This document shows, one piece after another, positions 27,646 through 35,812 of a stretch of 64,000 nucleotides of DNA. Position 1 is the first letter of the stretch; the number at the start of each line of letters is the position of its first letter. The stretch comes from Bacillus nitratireducens (lineage in GTDB: Bacteria > Bacillota > Bacilli > Bacillales > Bacillaceae_G). The notes beneath the pieces were generated by a model, which was not told where the DNA came from, searched no databases, and saw only the letters and a list, made by a program, of their open reading frames with translations. Made by a program: the position numbers and the translations under genes. The DNA lies in contig NZ_MAOC01000085.1 in NCBI RefSeq assembly GCF_001884135.1, positions 1-64,000 on the forward strand. Direction: 5' to 3'.

Positions 27646-27683
27646 ACAAAGTAAACTAAAAAAGCTAAATTAGTTTACTTTGT
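27646..27683. promoter_or_regulatory. 14-bp inverted repeat upstream of the MFS gene
   Basis: ACAAAGTAAACTAA (27646-27659) and TTAGTTTACTTTGT (27670-27683) are exact reverse complements separated by 10 bases. It ends 10 bases before the -35 box of the MFS promoter and lies in the divergent region. A regulator site is likely; it could also be read as a hairpin. Confidence 0.65.
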
Positions 27684-27693
27684 ATATTTTTCG

Positions 27694-27722
27694 TTGACAA
27701 ACTGTAATGCTGAAACTATGAT
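27694..27722 (+). promoter_or_regulatory. Sigma-A promoter upstream of the MFS gene
   Basis: TTGACA (27694-27699), 17 bases, TATGAT (27717-27722): a strong promoter with a leader of about 160 bases before ATG 27888. I see no conserved element in the leader. Confidence 0.75.
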
Positions 27723-27887
27723 AGTTCCATGAATATCGAACAACATACATGTTTCGTTTCGAATTCAGTTTGTCGCGCGATAAATTATCATCTTTTATAC
27801 ATTTGATGAAGTTGTTTAGTAGTGATAGAGGAACTAAACCACTTTATTTTTCATTTACAGTTACTACAATCAGAAGAGGTGTTACAC

Positions 27888-29213
27888 ATGGGGAAAGATA
27901 TAAGTGACCATTCAAAATGGTTTGTTTTCACATTATGTTTTATCGTTTTATTAGGACCTATGAATGCGGTTTTATTTAATGTAGCGTTAGAGGGTATTGC
28001 TAATGATTTATCAATTAGTCAATCGAAAGTTAGTTGGGTTGTAGTAGGGTATTCTTTAGTTGTCGGTATTGGTTCGATGGTATATGGGAAACTAGCGGAT
28101 CGTTACAGTGTAAAAAAACTATTAATTATCTCAATAATCATATTTGTAGTTGGGTCCATTATTGGATTTGTAAATCAATCTTATGCGATTGTCATTTTCG
28201 CAAGATTAGTGCAGGCGAGCGGAGGAGCTGCATTTATTGCGCTTAGTATGATTGCAGTGGCGAAATTAGTTGCTCCTGCTAAGAAGCCTGGTGCATTAGC
28301 GATGATTAGTTCTTCTATTGCATTAGCAATAGGTATTGGTCCTTTAGTTGGCGGGGCTATTACAAATACATTAGGGTGGCCATATTTATTTTTATTTATG
28401 GTTATTTCAGTAGTTGGGATTTTCTTGCTTATAAAATTTATGCCAGAAGAAGCGCAGCATACGGATGAAGCGTTTCATTTTGATTACATTGGAGCGGCTT
28501 TATTATTTGCATTCATTACAACTGTTTTATTAGGTGTCAATATTAATAGTTGGCTATTTGTGTTATCGGTAGCTTTCTTATTTTTATTCACGGTTCGTAT
28601 GAAGAACGCGGAGCATCCATTTATTGATATTGAGTTATTTTCAAACAAACCATTTCTTCGTTTAATAGCGGTCGGGTTTATAATTAATGTGGCGTTATGT
28701 GCTAGTCTATTATTATTGCCATTACTGTTAGGAAGAGTGCACGGATTGTCGCCATTCGTTATCGGAATTGCATTGTTTGTTGCATCACTCTTTGGTATTG
28801 TATCTAGTTTTATTACGGGAAAGATTGTCCCTTCGTTTGGGAATGTAAGAATGATTTATGTAGCGTCTGTAGTTATGATCGTTGGCTTTTTAATTTTAGG
28901 GCTTATTCCGAACGGGAACTTAATCATTATTTTAGTGGCGGTTATTTTAACATTTATGAGTTATTCAGCTATTCAAGTATCATTAAACACATTTATACCG
29001 AAAACATTACATCCAGCTAAAGTTGGAGTCGGTCTTGGTTTATATAATTTAATTAACTTTTTCGGTATGGCATTTGGACCAGCTGTAGCGAGCAAGGTTA
29101 TGGAATCTACAAATAGTTATCGTTTGAATTTTATTTTAATCATCATTTTAATTTCTGCTCATTTCTTCTTATTAATAGGAATGTCTTCTTTCCAAAAAAA
29201 GATGGAGCAATAA
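27888..29213 (+). CDS. MFS drug efflux transporter, 14-helix Tet(L)-like
   Basis: 441 aa, predominantly hydrophobic. GKLADRYSVKKLLI is the loop 2-3 MFS motif, and LNVxL-like NAVLFNVALEGIANDL plus ARLVQASGGAAFIALSMIAVAKL resemble the N-terminal half of Tet(L)/QacA-type proton antiporters. ATG 27888 follows GAAGAGGTG; the in-frame upstream start at 27822 has no ribosome site. Substrate not predictable. Its stop codon lies inside the beginning of the repeat at 29210. Confidence 0.85.
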   Translation: MGKDISDHSKWFVFTLCFIVLLGPMNAVLFNVALEGIANDLSISQSKVSWVVVGYSLVVGIGSMVYGKLADRYSVKKLLIISIIIFVVGSIIGFVNQSYAIVIFARLVQASGGAAFIALSMIAVAKLVAPAKKPGALAMISSSIALAIGIGPLVGGAITNTLGWPYLFLFMVISVVGIFLLIKFMPEEAQHTDEAFHFDYIGAALLFAFITTVLLGVNINSWLFVLSVAFLFLFTVRMKNAEHPFIDIELFSNKPFLRLIAVGFIINVALCASLLLLPLLLGRVHGLSPFVIGIALFVASLFGIVSSFITGKIVPSFGNVRMIYVASVVMIVGFLILGLIPNGNLIIILVAVILTFMSYSAIQVSLNTFIPKTLHPAKVGVGLGLYNLINFFGMAFGPAVASKVMESTNSYRLNFILIIILISAHFFLLIGMSSFQKKMEQ

Positions 29214-29360
29214 AGTGAAACTTTAATTAGTGGGGGGCATCCCCCACTAATTATTAGCCCACACCAATCGGGCTTTTATGGACAGCCCGATCCCCCACCT
29301 AACTTCTTTGCTTTCGCTGAATTTTGAGGTGGGGGTCTTACTGTCCGGTAAATAGCGGGG
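29210..29360 (+). repeat. Structured intergenic repeat, long copy
   Basis: About 151 bp beginning with ATAAAGTGAAACTTTAATTA and ending TAAATAGCGGGG. It can fold into at least three hairpins: TTAGTGGGGG/CCCCCACTAA, CGGGCT/AGCCCG and CCCCCACCT/AGGTGGGGG. The first bases supply the stop codon of the MFS gene. A copy lacking about 100 internal bases lies at 50595-50643. It resembles the bcr-type repeats of B. cereus, but I cannot assign a class. The rest of the gap up to 29558 holds only the racE promoter area. Confidence 0.8.
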
Positions 29361-29558
29361 TAGATACGCACTTTATATAGAAGGTCGGTTATTTTTCTGT
29401 CTTGCAAATTATGAAAAAAAGGAGCAAAATAAAAAAGGTCCTAGTCTATACAGGTACAAATGAAAATTTTCATACAGAAGCAGTTTAAGTGAGCGAACTT
29501 AAAGTGTGTAAAATATAATGATAAAATAAGATGATGAATGAGAAAACGGGTGATTAAG

Positions 29559-30362
29559 TTGAATAGAGCGATCGGTGTTATTGATTCAGGAGTGGGCGGT
29601 TTAACAGTAGCGAAGGAATTAATTCGTCAGTTGCCGAAAGAGCGTATTATATATTTAGGGGATACAGCACGTTGCCCTTATGGTCCGCGTTCTCGTGAAG
29701 AAGTGCGTCAATTTACGTGGGAAATGACGGAGCATTTATTAGATTTAAATATCAAAATGTTAGTGATTGCGTGTAATACAGCAACTGCGGTTGTGTTGGA
29801 AGAAATGCAGAAACAGTTGCCAATTCCGGTAGTTGGAGTTATTCATCCAGGATCACGTACAGCTTTAAAAGTGACGAATACGTATCATGTTGGGATTATT
29901 GGAACGATTGGAACAGTAAAAAGTGGTGCCTATGAAGAGGCGCTAAAATCTATTAATAACCGTGTTATGGTAGAAAGTTTAGCGTGCCCACCATTCGTTG
30001 AGCTTGTAGAGAGTGGGAATTTCGAAAGTGAAATGGCGTATGAAGTTGTAAGAGAAACATTGCAACCGTTGAAAAGTACTGACATTGATACACTTATTTT
30101 AGGGTGTACACATTATCCGATTTTAGGTCCTGTTATAAAAAAGGTAATGGGAGATCAAGTGCAATTAATTAGTTCGGGTGATGAAACAGCGCGTGAAGTA
30201 AGTACAATTTTATACCATAGTAAAATGTTGAATGAGGGAGAGGAACAAAGTGATCACCTCTTCTTAACGACTGGTAAAATAGGTCTGTTTAAAGAAATTG
30301 CATCAAAGTGGTTCGGTCAGCCGATTGAAAATGTGAAGCATATTAATTTAGAAACAGAATAA
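29559..30362 (+). CDS. racE: Glutamate racemase
   Basis: 267 aa; makes D-glutamate for peptidoglycan. Both catalytic Cys are present: [10 protein letters not shown] (about residue 72) and LGCTHYPIL (about 183), and the N-terminal [13 protein letters not shown] is canonical. TTG 29559 is preferred, with CGGGTGA 6 bases upstream; GTG 29550 and ATG 29538 are in frame but have poorer ribosome sites. Start certainty is moderate. Confidence 0.95.
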   Translation: MNRAIGVIDSGVGGLTVAKELIRQLPKERIIYLGDTARCPYGPRSREEVRQFTWEMTEHLLDLNIKMLVIACNTATAVVLEEMQKQLPIPVVGVIHPGSRTALKVTNTYHVGIIGTIGTVKSGAYEEALKSINNRVMVESLACPPFVELVESGNFESEMAYEVVRETLQPLKSTDIDTLILGCTHYPILGPVIKKVMGDQVQLISSGDETAREVSTILYHSKMLNEGEEQSDHLFLTTGKIGLFKEIASKWFGQPIENVKHINLETE

Positions 30363-30379
30363 TAGTAGATTCATATAAG

Positions 30380-30408
30380 AGAACTCCTGAGAAATCAGGG
30401 GTTTTTTC
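30380..30408 (+). terminator. Terminator after racE
   Basis: AACTCCTGA (30382-30390), GAAA tetraloop, TCAGGGGTT (30395-30403), then T-run; one G-U pair. Confidence 0.88.
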
Positions 30409-30434
30409 TGTGTAAGTAGCTATAGCTTGTTCTA

Positions 30435-30463
30435 AAATATGAAACAGCTCGTATACATAATAG
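30435..30463 (+). promoter_or_regulatory. Possible sigma-E promoter of gerM
   Basis: AAATAT (30435-30440), 15 bases, CATAATAG (30456-30463) partially resembles the sigma-E consensus. gerM is sigma-E dependent in B. subtilis; the -10 match is incomplete. Confidence 0.35.
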
Positions 30464-30492
30464 TACAAACTTAGATTTTAGGGGGGAATGGC

Positions 30493-31542
30493 ATGCCTAA
30501 ATCCACTTTTAAATGGGTTGTTGGTGCTACTGTGAGTGCGATTTTATTATCAGGGTGTGGCTTATTAAATCAAGAGAAAGCAACAGAACAAATTGATCCA
30601 CCGAAAAAAGTTACGTATACAGAAGGTGAAAAGAAAGAAACAGCTAAAAAAGATAAACAAGGGCAAACAGTAAATAGAGAGTTATACCTCGTTGATAAAA
30701 ATGGATATGTCGTACCGCAAACTATTGCAATGCCTACTCCGAAAGCGAATGAAGTTGTAAAGCAAACGTTAGAGTATCTTGTGAAAGATGGACCAGTAAC
30801 AAATTTATTGCCAAATGGATTTCGAGCAGTCCTTCCAGCGAATACGACGATGACCTTGGATTTGAAAAAAGGTGGGACAGCAGTAATTGATTTCTCTAAA
30901 GAAATGAAAAATTATTCAAAAGAAGAAGAGCGTCAAATTGTTGAATCAGTAGCGTGGACTTTGACTCAATTTACAGAAATAAAACAAGTGCAGTTCCAAA
31001 TAAATGGTGAAAAGCTAGCGAAGATGCCTGTTGCGGGTACACCGCTTGGTGAAGGTGTAAGTCGTGCGAATGGAATTAACTTTGATGATGAACAAGTAGC
31101 AGATGTAACGCATACAAAACCGGTTACACTTTACTTTATGGCGCAAAATAATAATAAGCAGCAATATTACGTACCGGTAACAAGACGTGTTGCAGAAGGA
31201 AAAGAAAATGATTACGCGGCAATTGTGGATGAGCTTGTAAAAGGTCCGATTCAAGGGTCGCTATTAAATGATTTTAATCCAGGAGCTAAGCTTATTACGA
31301 ACCCGAAACTGGAGAACGGAAATATTACATTAAACTTTAATGAAAATATATTTGCGAACCAAGACAAGAGTGTAATTTCAAATTACGTATTGAAGTCGTT
31401 AGTCTTATCTTTAACAGAAAAACAAGGTGTGAAAAATGTTTCTATTGAAGTGAATGGGAAAGCGAATTTGATGGATGAGAAAGGTGAAAAGTTAACAAAA
31501 CCTGTTAATCGTCCACAAAACGTGAATACAGGTAGTTTTTAA
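30493..31542 (+). CDS. gerM: Spore germination/cortex lipoprotein GerM
   Basis: 349-aa lipoprotein: signal peptide with lipobox LLSGC (Cys about residue 22), then two GerMN repeats (about residues 75-190 and 215-330). Each repeat has the pattern of conserved ...LVKGP/DGP..., leading to a V(N)(I)F(S/N)xE motif: AVIDFSKEM in the first, ITLNFNENI in the second. In B. subtilis GerM works in sporulation septum/cortex functions. AGGGGGGAATGGC precedes ATG 30493. Confidence 0.93.
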   Translation: MPKSTFKWVVGATVSAILLSGCGLLNQEKATEQIDPPKKVTYTEGEKKETAKKDKQGQTVNRELYLVDKNGYVVPQTIAMPTPKANEVVKQTLEYLVKDGPVTNLLPNGFRAVLPANTTMTLDLKKGGTAVIDFSKEMKNYSKEEERQIVESVAWTLTQFTEIKQVQFQINGEKLAKMPVAGTPLGEGVSRANGINFDDEQVADVTHTKPVTLYFMAQNNNKQQYYVPVTRRVAEGKENDYAAIVDELVKGPIQGSLLNDFNPGAKLITNPKLENGNITLNFNENIFANQDKSVISNYVLKSLVLSLTEKQGVKNVSIEVNGKANLMDEKGEKLTKPVNRPQNVNTGSF

Positions 31543-31572
31543 TCGCGAATAATTTGATATACTTATGTAAGA

Positions 31573-31605
31573 AAGGGGAATTGCTTTTTGAGTTCCCCTT
31601 CTTTT
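31573..31605 (+). terminator. Terminator after gerM
   Basis: AAGGGGAA (31573-31580) pairs with TTCCCCTT (31593-31600), then CTTTT. Confidence 0.8.
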
Positions 31606-31673
31606 ATTGTTATACATATCGTACATTTAAATTTGGCTATACTAATGAGAGTAGTTATGAGGAGGTTATTTTT

Positions 31674-32411
31674 ATGCGAGTAGATGGTAGAGGACAAGCA
31701 GAGCTACGCCATATACATATTCATACAAATTATTTAAAACATCCAGAGGGATCGGTACTAATTGAAGTCGGGGATACAAAGGTGATTTGTTCAGCGACAA
31801 TTGAAGAGCGTGTACCGCCGTTTATGCGTGGAGAAGGAAAAGGCTGGGTAACGGCAGAATACTCAATGATTCCACGTGCGACAGAGCAACGTACAATCAG
31901 GGAGTCAAGTAAAGGGAAAGTAACAGGGCGTACAATGGAAATCCAGCGTTTAATTGGACGAGCATTACGTGCGGTTGTTGATTTAGAAGCGCTTGGCGAA
32001 AGAACGGTTTGGATTGACTGTGATGTAATTCAAGCGGATGGCGGAACGAGAACAGCTTCAATTACAGGTGCCTATGTAGCAATGGTATTAGCTTTTGAAA
32101 AGTTATTGCAAGCAGACAAAGTATCTAAAATTCCTGTAAAAGATTATTTAGCGGCAACGTCAGTAGGTGTTGTTGAAGAACAAGGTGTCGTTTTAGATTT
32201 AAATTATGCCGAAGATTCTAAAGCAGACGTTGATATGAACGTTATTATGACTGGAAAAGGTCAGTTTGTTGAAGTACAAGGAACTGGAGAAGAAGCGACG
32301 TTTAGCAGAGCAGAATTAAATGAACTACTTGATGCTGCGGAACAAGGGATCTTCCAACTTGTTGAAAAGCAAAAAGAAGCGTTAGGTGACATCGTATCTC
32401 ATATAGAGTAG
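31674..32411 (+). CDS. rph: Ribonuclease PH
   Basis: 245-aa phosphorolytic 3'-exonuclease for tRNA ends. Signatures: [53 protein letters not shown] and [21 protein letters not shown] 31674 follows GAGGAGGTTA; an in-frame ORF extends upstream to 31554, but it crosses the gerM terminator and cannot be the start. Upstream of the XTP pyrophosphatase gene by 11 bases, an operon kept across Bacilli. Confidence 0.96.
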   Translation: MRVDGRGQAELRHIHIHTNYLKHPEGSVLIEVGDTKVICSATIEERVPPFMRGEGKGWVTAEYSMIPRATEQRTIRESSKGKVTGRTMEIQRLIGRALRAVVDLEALGERTVWIDCDVIQADGGTRTASITGAYVAMVLAFEKLLQADKVSKIPVKDYLAATSVGVVEEQGVVLDLNYAEDSKADVDMNVIMTGKGQFVEVQGTGEEATFSRAELNELLDAAEQGIFQLVEKQKEALGDIVSHIE

Positions 32412-32422
32412 AGGTGGAAAAT

Positions 32423-33031
32423 ATGAAGCAAGTTGTTGTAGCGACGAAAAATCTTGGGAAAGTACGTGAGTTTGCTGAGTTATTTGAGAGATTTGACTTA
32501 GAAGTGAAATCTTTACACGATTTTCCTCATATTGAAGAAGTCGAAGAAACTGGTGAAACATTTGAAGAAAACGCAATTTTGAAAGCGGACAGTCTTAGTA
32601 GACAGTTGAATTCCATCGTAATTGCGGATGACTCTGGTCTTATTGTAGATGCCTTAAACGGGAAACCAGGTGTATATTCAGCTCGTTTTGCTGGAGAGCC
32701 GAAAGATGACCAAGCGAATATCGATAAAGTGTTGCAAGAGTTAACTGACATCGATTTAGAAAAACGTACAGCTCGTTTTTACTGTGCGCTAGCGGTTGCT
32801 TTCCCTGAAGCAGATAAAGAACCTGTTATTGTAAACGGAACGTGTGAAGGAAAAATCTTAGAACAGCGCCGCGGGGAAAATGGTTTTGGATACGATCCGA
32901 TTTTTTATGTGGAAAAATATAAAAAAGCAATGGCTGAGTTAAGCTCAGATGAGAAAAATGCCATTAGCCACCGCGGACGCGCTCTTCGTAAATTAGAAGA
33001 GAAAATCCCAGAATGGTTTTTAGAAGAATAA
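32423..33031 (+). CDS. ysnA: XTP/dITP diphosphatase (RdgB/HAM1 type)
   Basis: 202 aa; cleans non-canonical purine triphosphates from the nucleotide pool. The family pattern begins [14 protein letters not shown] and includes [37 protein letters not shown] and GYDPIFY. ATG 32423 after GAGGTGG is preferred over GTG 32414. Confidence 0.94.
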   Translation: MKQVVVATKNLGKVREFAELFERFDLEVKSLHDFPHIEEVEETGETFEENAILKADSLSRQLNSIVIADDSGLIVDALNGKPGVYSARFAGEPKDDQANIDKVLQELTDIDLEKRTARFYCALAVAFPEADKEPVIVNGTCEGKILEQRRGENGFGYDPIFYVEKYKKAMAELSSDEKNAISHRGRALRKLEEKIPEWFLEE

Positions 33032-33044
33032 GGGAGAGAAATTG

Positions 33045-33548
33045 ATGAAAGCTTTAATCGTAAGCGATAGTCATAGCTCTGTGAAGGAATTACAGCAGTT
33101 AAAAGAGAAATATGAAGGGAAAGTAGATATCATGATTCATTGTGGTGATTCAGAGCTAACGCCTGCTCACGAAGAGCTACAAGGTTTTCATGTTGTAAAA
33201 GGGAATTGTGATTATGCTAACTTTCAAGATGAAATTGTAACTGATGTAGATGGAATTCGTTTCTTAGTTGTACACGGTCATCGTCATAATGTGAAAATGA
33301 CGTTACAAACGTTAGCGTATCATGCAGAAGAAGTGGGAGCACAAGTAGCGTGCTTTGGACATTCTCATGTATTAGGGGCAGAATTACTTGATGGGATTTT
33401 ATTTATTAATCCAGGAAGTATTTTGCTCCCGCGCTCTCGTGTGGAAAAGACATTCGCTTTATTAGAAATGGATGAAAATCATATAGAAGTCCGTTTTGAA
33501 ACATTAGACGGACAGCTAGTTGAACAAGCAGTTTTTAAAAGAGGATAA
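33045..33548 (+). CDS. ysnB: YfcE/YsnB-type metallophosphoesterase
   Basis: 167 aa. The binuclear metal motifs are complete: SDSH, HCGDSE, KGNCD, VVHGHRHN and CFGHSHV. Phosphodiesterase activity on unknown substrate. GGGAGAG precedes ATG 33045. Last gene of the rph-ysnA-ysnB operon, followed by a terminator. Confidence 0.93.
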   Translation: MKALIVSDSHSSVKELQQLKEKYEGKVDIMIHCGDSELTPAHEELQGFHVVKGNCDYANFQDEIVTDVDGIRFLVVHGHRHNVKMTLQTLAYHAEEVGAQVACFGHSHVLGAELLDGILFINPGSILLPRSRVEKTFALLEMDENHIEVRFETLDGQLVEQAVFKRG

Positions 33549-33568
33549 TAAAAATTATCCTCTTTTAA
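33537..33568 (+). terminator. Terminator after ysnB
   Basis: AAAAGAGGATAAT (33537-33549), AAAA loop, ATTATCCTCTTTT (33554-33566). The left arm contains the last codons of ysnB. Confidence 0.9.
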
Positions 33569-33575
33569 AAAAGTG

Positions 33576-33604
33576 TTGACTTTATAAGTAGTTATGAATA
33601 TAAT
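33576..33604 (+). promoter_or_regulatory. Promoter of the tRNA pair
   Basis: TTGACT (33576-33581), 17 bases, TATAAT (33599-33604), about 45 bases before the first tRNA. Confidence 0.85.
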
Positions 33605-33656
33605 AAATATTGTCGATAGGGCAACGTCGCTAACGAAGAAAAATAAAATAATATAT

Positions 33657-33730
33657 GCGGGTGTAGTTTAGTGGTAAAACAAGAGCCTTCCAAGCTCTGG
33701 TCGAGAGTTCGATTCTCTTCACCCGCTCCA
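33657..33730 (+). tRNA. tRNA-Gly (anticodon UCC)
   Basis: A 74-base cloverleaf: acceptor GCGGGTG/CACCCGC, anticodon loop CTTCCAA with TCC at 33689-33691, T-arm with GTTCGATT, and encoded CCA at the 3' end. First of two tRNA genes. Confidence 0.96.
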
Positions 33731-33731
33731 T

Positions 33732-33805
33732 GTCCCAGTAGCTCAGCCGGATAGAGCATACGCCTTCTAAGCGTACGGTCGGGAGTTCGAATCTCTCCTG
33801 GGACG
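33732..33805 (+). tRNA. tRNA-Arg (anticodon UCU)
   Basis: Acceptor GTCCCAG/CTGGGAC, anticodon loop CTTCTAA with TCT at 33766-33768, T-loop GTTCGAATC, discriminator G at 33805. The next bases are CTA, so CCA is not encoded and must be added. Its 3' 29 bases are duplicated at 34946-34974, marking it as an integration target. Confidence 0.95.
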
Positions 33806-33848
33806 CTAAAAAAACCTTGTTATCTTTTGATGACAAGGTTTTTTGTTT
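33777..33848 (+). repeat. Left 72-bp direct repeat (attachment-site half)
   Basis: Starts GGTCGGGAGTTCGAATC and covers the tRNA-Arg 3' end plus the downstream terminator. Identical to 34946-35017 except at two positions (A/G after GCTAA, G/A in the terminator arm). Serves as the left boundary of a 1.17-kb inserted segment. Confidence 0.9.
33809..33844 (+). terminator. Terminator of the tRNA operon
   Basis: AAAACCTTGTTATC (33811-33824), TTTT loop, GATGACAAGGTTTT (33829-33842); 14-bp stem with one G-U pair. Confidence 0.9.
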
Positions 33849-33957
33849 ATCTAAAAATTGATTTGTGTGTAAATGGTGTAAGATTATTATAATATAATAT
33901 ACGATAATAATTATATAGAAAAAATAAAAGCAAACTACATATCGTTGATTAAACGGC

Positions 33958-34140
33958 TTAGCCGACGATAGTTGTTATGAGATAAATAATGGAATACAAT
34001 TGTGCGTCTTTATTTCGGTAGAATGCATCCGCCGTGCGAAATTTTTCCGCAGCTCTTTCTAGTTCGTTAGCTATTTTATCGAATTCTGTTAAAACAGTGA
34101 ACATATCGACATATACGTTATCGGCAACGAAGACTCGCAC
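33958..34140 (-). CDS. Hypothetical 60-aa protein in the tRNA-Arg element
   Basis: No family recognised. An amphipathic stretch (EFDKIANELERAAEKFRTAD) is followed by a hydrophobic C-terminus (LYSIIYLITTIVG). The only usable start is GTG 34140, with no ribosome site, so it may be a remnant. Confidence 0.35.
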   Translation of the reverse strand: MRVFVADNVYVDMFTVLTEFDKIANELERAAEKFRTADAFYRNKDAQLYSIIYLITTIVG

Positions 34141-34154
34141 GATGCGGACGATCA

Positions 34155-34472
34155 GAAGAAAGTACGATTAATGAACTTGGCGGATCGAACGTTGCACAAT
34201 CAATCAAAGGATAGGATATCCCCTATAATGCGATATCCGAATTCAGCGTATACTTAGTAATCGTTTATAACGATACAAACAAAATGCAGCGGCAAGGAAT
34301 CGCATCATTTAGCGTAACTGGCGTCAGATCATTCAAATCCAAAGAAAATAACGTTTCTAGTACGATTGTGCAGCCGTTATCGGAACTTATCCCCGGCAGT
34401 GTGTTACAATTAATAGAAGCGGAAAGCGAGGATCTCCAATTGACTGGACGTGTGATTGATTGGACAGTTTAA
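34155..34472 (+). pseudogene. Remnant of an element protein, interrupted by TAG
   Basis: One reading frame runs from about 34155 to TGG ACA GTT TAA at 34472 with a single TAG at 34212-34214. Sequence on both sides looks protein-like (NELGGSNVAQSIKG | DIPYNAISEFSVYLVIVYND ...). No start codon or ribosome site is visible at the upstream end, so both an N-terminal truncation and a nonsense mutation are inferred. An ATG at 34284 would give only the last 62 residues. Family not recognised. Confidence 0.5.
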
Positions 34473-34505
34473 GAAGGTTGTATAAAAAAGGGAGATGGCG
34501 CAAAT

Positions 34506-34706
34506 ATGGCGAGATCAAAAGAAAATGATTTAACGGAGAAATTGGCAGAAGGTCAACAAAAATATGGTGACGGCAACTTTACAGTACAGAACATCGGTGA
34601 TGAAACTAACCCGAATTGGACTGTCGTAAAAAATGTGAGGAAGGGATCGGCAGGTATTCGCGAAGAGGAAGATATATTAAGACTGCAATCAAAATATATA
34701 AAATAG
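34506..34706 (+). CDS. Hypothetical 66-aa protein in the tRNA-Arg element
   Basis: A charged soluble small protein (ENDLTEKLAEGQQKYGDGNF, ending LRLQSKYIK) with GGGAG about 11 bases before ATG 34506. No family recognised; likely cargo or leftover of the inserted element. Confidence 0.5.
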   Translation: MARSKENDLTEKLAEGQQKYGDGNFTVQNIGDETNPNWTVVKNVRKGSAGIREEEDILRLQSKYIK

Positions 34707-34945
34707 TGCGGAAAGGTACGCCGAGATTCGCATTTTAAGACGATTATTTTTTATTCCGTGGATAAGGGGATTCATCTAAATACGTCAGAATTTTCGATAG
34801 GGAATCGATAGAACAAAAAGGCATTCAATATTGGTGTAGAACTACTATATAGCGTATAATATTTTTTAACAAAAATGGTCAATTGACCGCACAAATGAAC
34901 GTTCAGTAAGCGATGAAAGAATCGTTTATATATCGGTAATTGACG

Positions 34946-35017
34946 GGTCGGGAGTTCGAATCTCTCCTGGGACGCTAAGAAAACCTTGTTATCTTTTGAT
35001 AACAAGGTTTTTTGTTT
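34946..35017 (+). repeat. Right 72-bp direct repeat (attachment-site half)
   Basis: Second copy of 33777-33848; contains the last 29 bases of tRNA-Arg (not a functional tRNA) and the duplicate terminator. Confidence 0.9.
34980..35013. terminator. Duplicate of the tRNA terminator, serving the PH-domain gene
   Basis: AAAACCTTGTTATC, TTTT loop, GATAACAAGGTTTT: a fully paired 14-bp stem. It lies just downstream of the minus-strand PH-domain gene and has A/T runs for both directions. Confidence 0.8.
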
Positions 35018-35025
35018 GTTTTAAA

Positions 35026-35640
35026 TTAGTTATTAATAAACTTTTCAAAGACAAAACCGTAATCTTTCACGTTATACTGTTTCTTCGTATCAACGAGCCA
35101 ATTAAAAGCGATCTCGTTCATCTCTTTAAATTGTTCTGCTAAATTTACTTGTGCGTTTGAAATACGGCTGAAAGCATTAGATGCCATATCTAGACTTTTA
35201 TGTGCATACTGCAGTGTAATGTCGTTGTCGTATGAAATTTCTTCTATTTTAAGTAGAGCCTTATATAAATCTTTTAATTCTTCAATATGTTTTTTATGAA
35301 CATCAATTGAGTAATGCTCATCGCCCATTTGAAACTTAATTTCTACATCTAAATCAATCGTTCCCGCAGTTTCAAGTGCTACGTTTTTAATTTGATACTT
35401 ACTATAGCTAAAGCGGCGCAGTGTACGTTTTTTACTTGTCGCACTTGTACCATCTAGGTGGATTAACCCTTTGTTTGTAAAGCAATATTCATCTGATTTT
35501 GATTTAATTAGAAAATAAATTTTCTCTCCATCTTCATGCATCACGTAATCATCAGCATCGACCTTATCGTAATCTTTCGGTGTGATGACAGAACCTACAT
35601 CGCTTAAACCCAAAACATCAGCTGCCATTTTTTTGAACAT
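35026..35640 (-). CDS. PH-domain protein (YvbH-like)
   Basis: 204 aa. Residues about 1-125 form a bacterial PH domain (LGLSDVGSVITPKDYDKVDADDYV, YFLIKSKSDEYCFTNKGLIHLDG, KKRTLRRFSYSKYQI), followed by a helical oligomerisation tail (KSLDMASNAFSRISNAQVNLAEQFKEMNEIAF) as in YvbH-type proteins. No catalytic function is implied. AAGGGGGATTATAT precedes the ATG. It probably uses the duplicated att-side terminator. Confidence 0.82.
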   Translation of the reverse strand: MFKKMAADVLGLSDVGSVITPKDYDKVDADDYVMHEDGEKIYFLIKSKSDEYCFTNKGLIHLDGTSATSKKRTLRRFSYSKYQIKNVALETAGTIDLDVEIKFQMGDEHYSIDVHKKHIEELKDLYKALLKIEEISYDNDITLQYAHKSLDMASNAFSRISNAQVNLAEQFKEMNEIAFNWLVDTKKQYNVKDYGFVFEKFINN

Positions 35641-35725
35641 ATATAATCCCCCTTGTAAATTAAATTCTTAATTGTACAAAAATATATTAACATGATTTTA
35701 AACTTATTTTTGAAATCTTACAATT

Positions 35726-35744
35726 CTGTAAGGTAACTGTAAGG
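35726..35744 (+). promoter_or_regulatory. Direct repeat CTGTAAGG x2, possible activator site
   Basis: CTGTAAGG at 35726-35733 and 35737-35744, 11 bases apart (one helical turn). It lies just upstream of a promoter with a good -10 (TATAAT 35775-35780) but no -35, an arrangement typical of response-regulator activation. Inference from layout only. Confidence 0.45.
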
Positions 35745-35812
35745 AAGTTCGATGGTAACAAATTACTAATCCTCTATAATGAAGGTAACAACGATAAAAG
35801 AAGGAGGAAGAA

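Larger units (their letters stand above)
33849..35017. mobile_element. Decayed integrated element at tRNA-Arg
   Basis: 1.17 kb between two 72-bp direct repeats made from the tRNA-Arg 3' end and terminator: the classical footprint of site-specific integration. No integrase, replication or structural gene remains. Contents: a 60-codon minus-strand ORF, a truncated plus-strand frame with an in-frame stop, a 66-codon plus-strand ORF, and 240 bases with no gene but a GGTCAATTGACC palindrome at 34877. Confidence 0.75.

Noticed and set aside
29411-29488. 25-codon ORF beginning ATGAAAAAAAGGAGC
   Set aside because: No ribosome site and no conserved feature; lies in the AT-rich racE upstream region.
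31554-31673. Forty-codon N-terminal extension of rph
   Set aside because: It crosses the gerM terminator, and the true start has a ribosome site and the canonical MRVDGR N-terminus.
34877-34888. GGTCAATTGACC as a phage operator
   Set aside because: A single short palindrome in a decayed segment with no repressor gene; could be chance.
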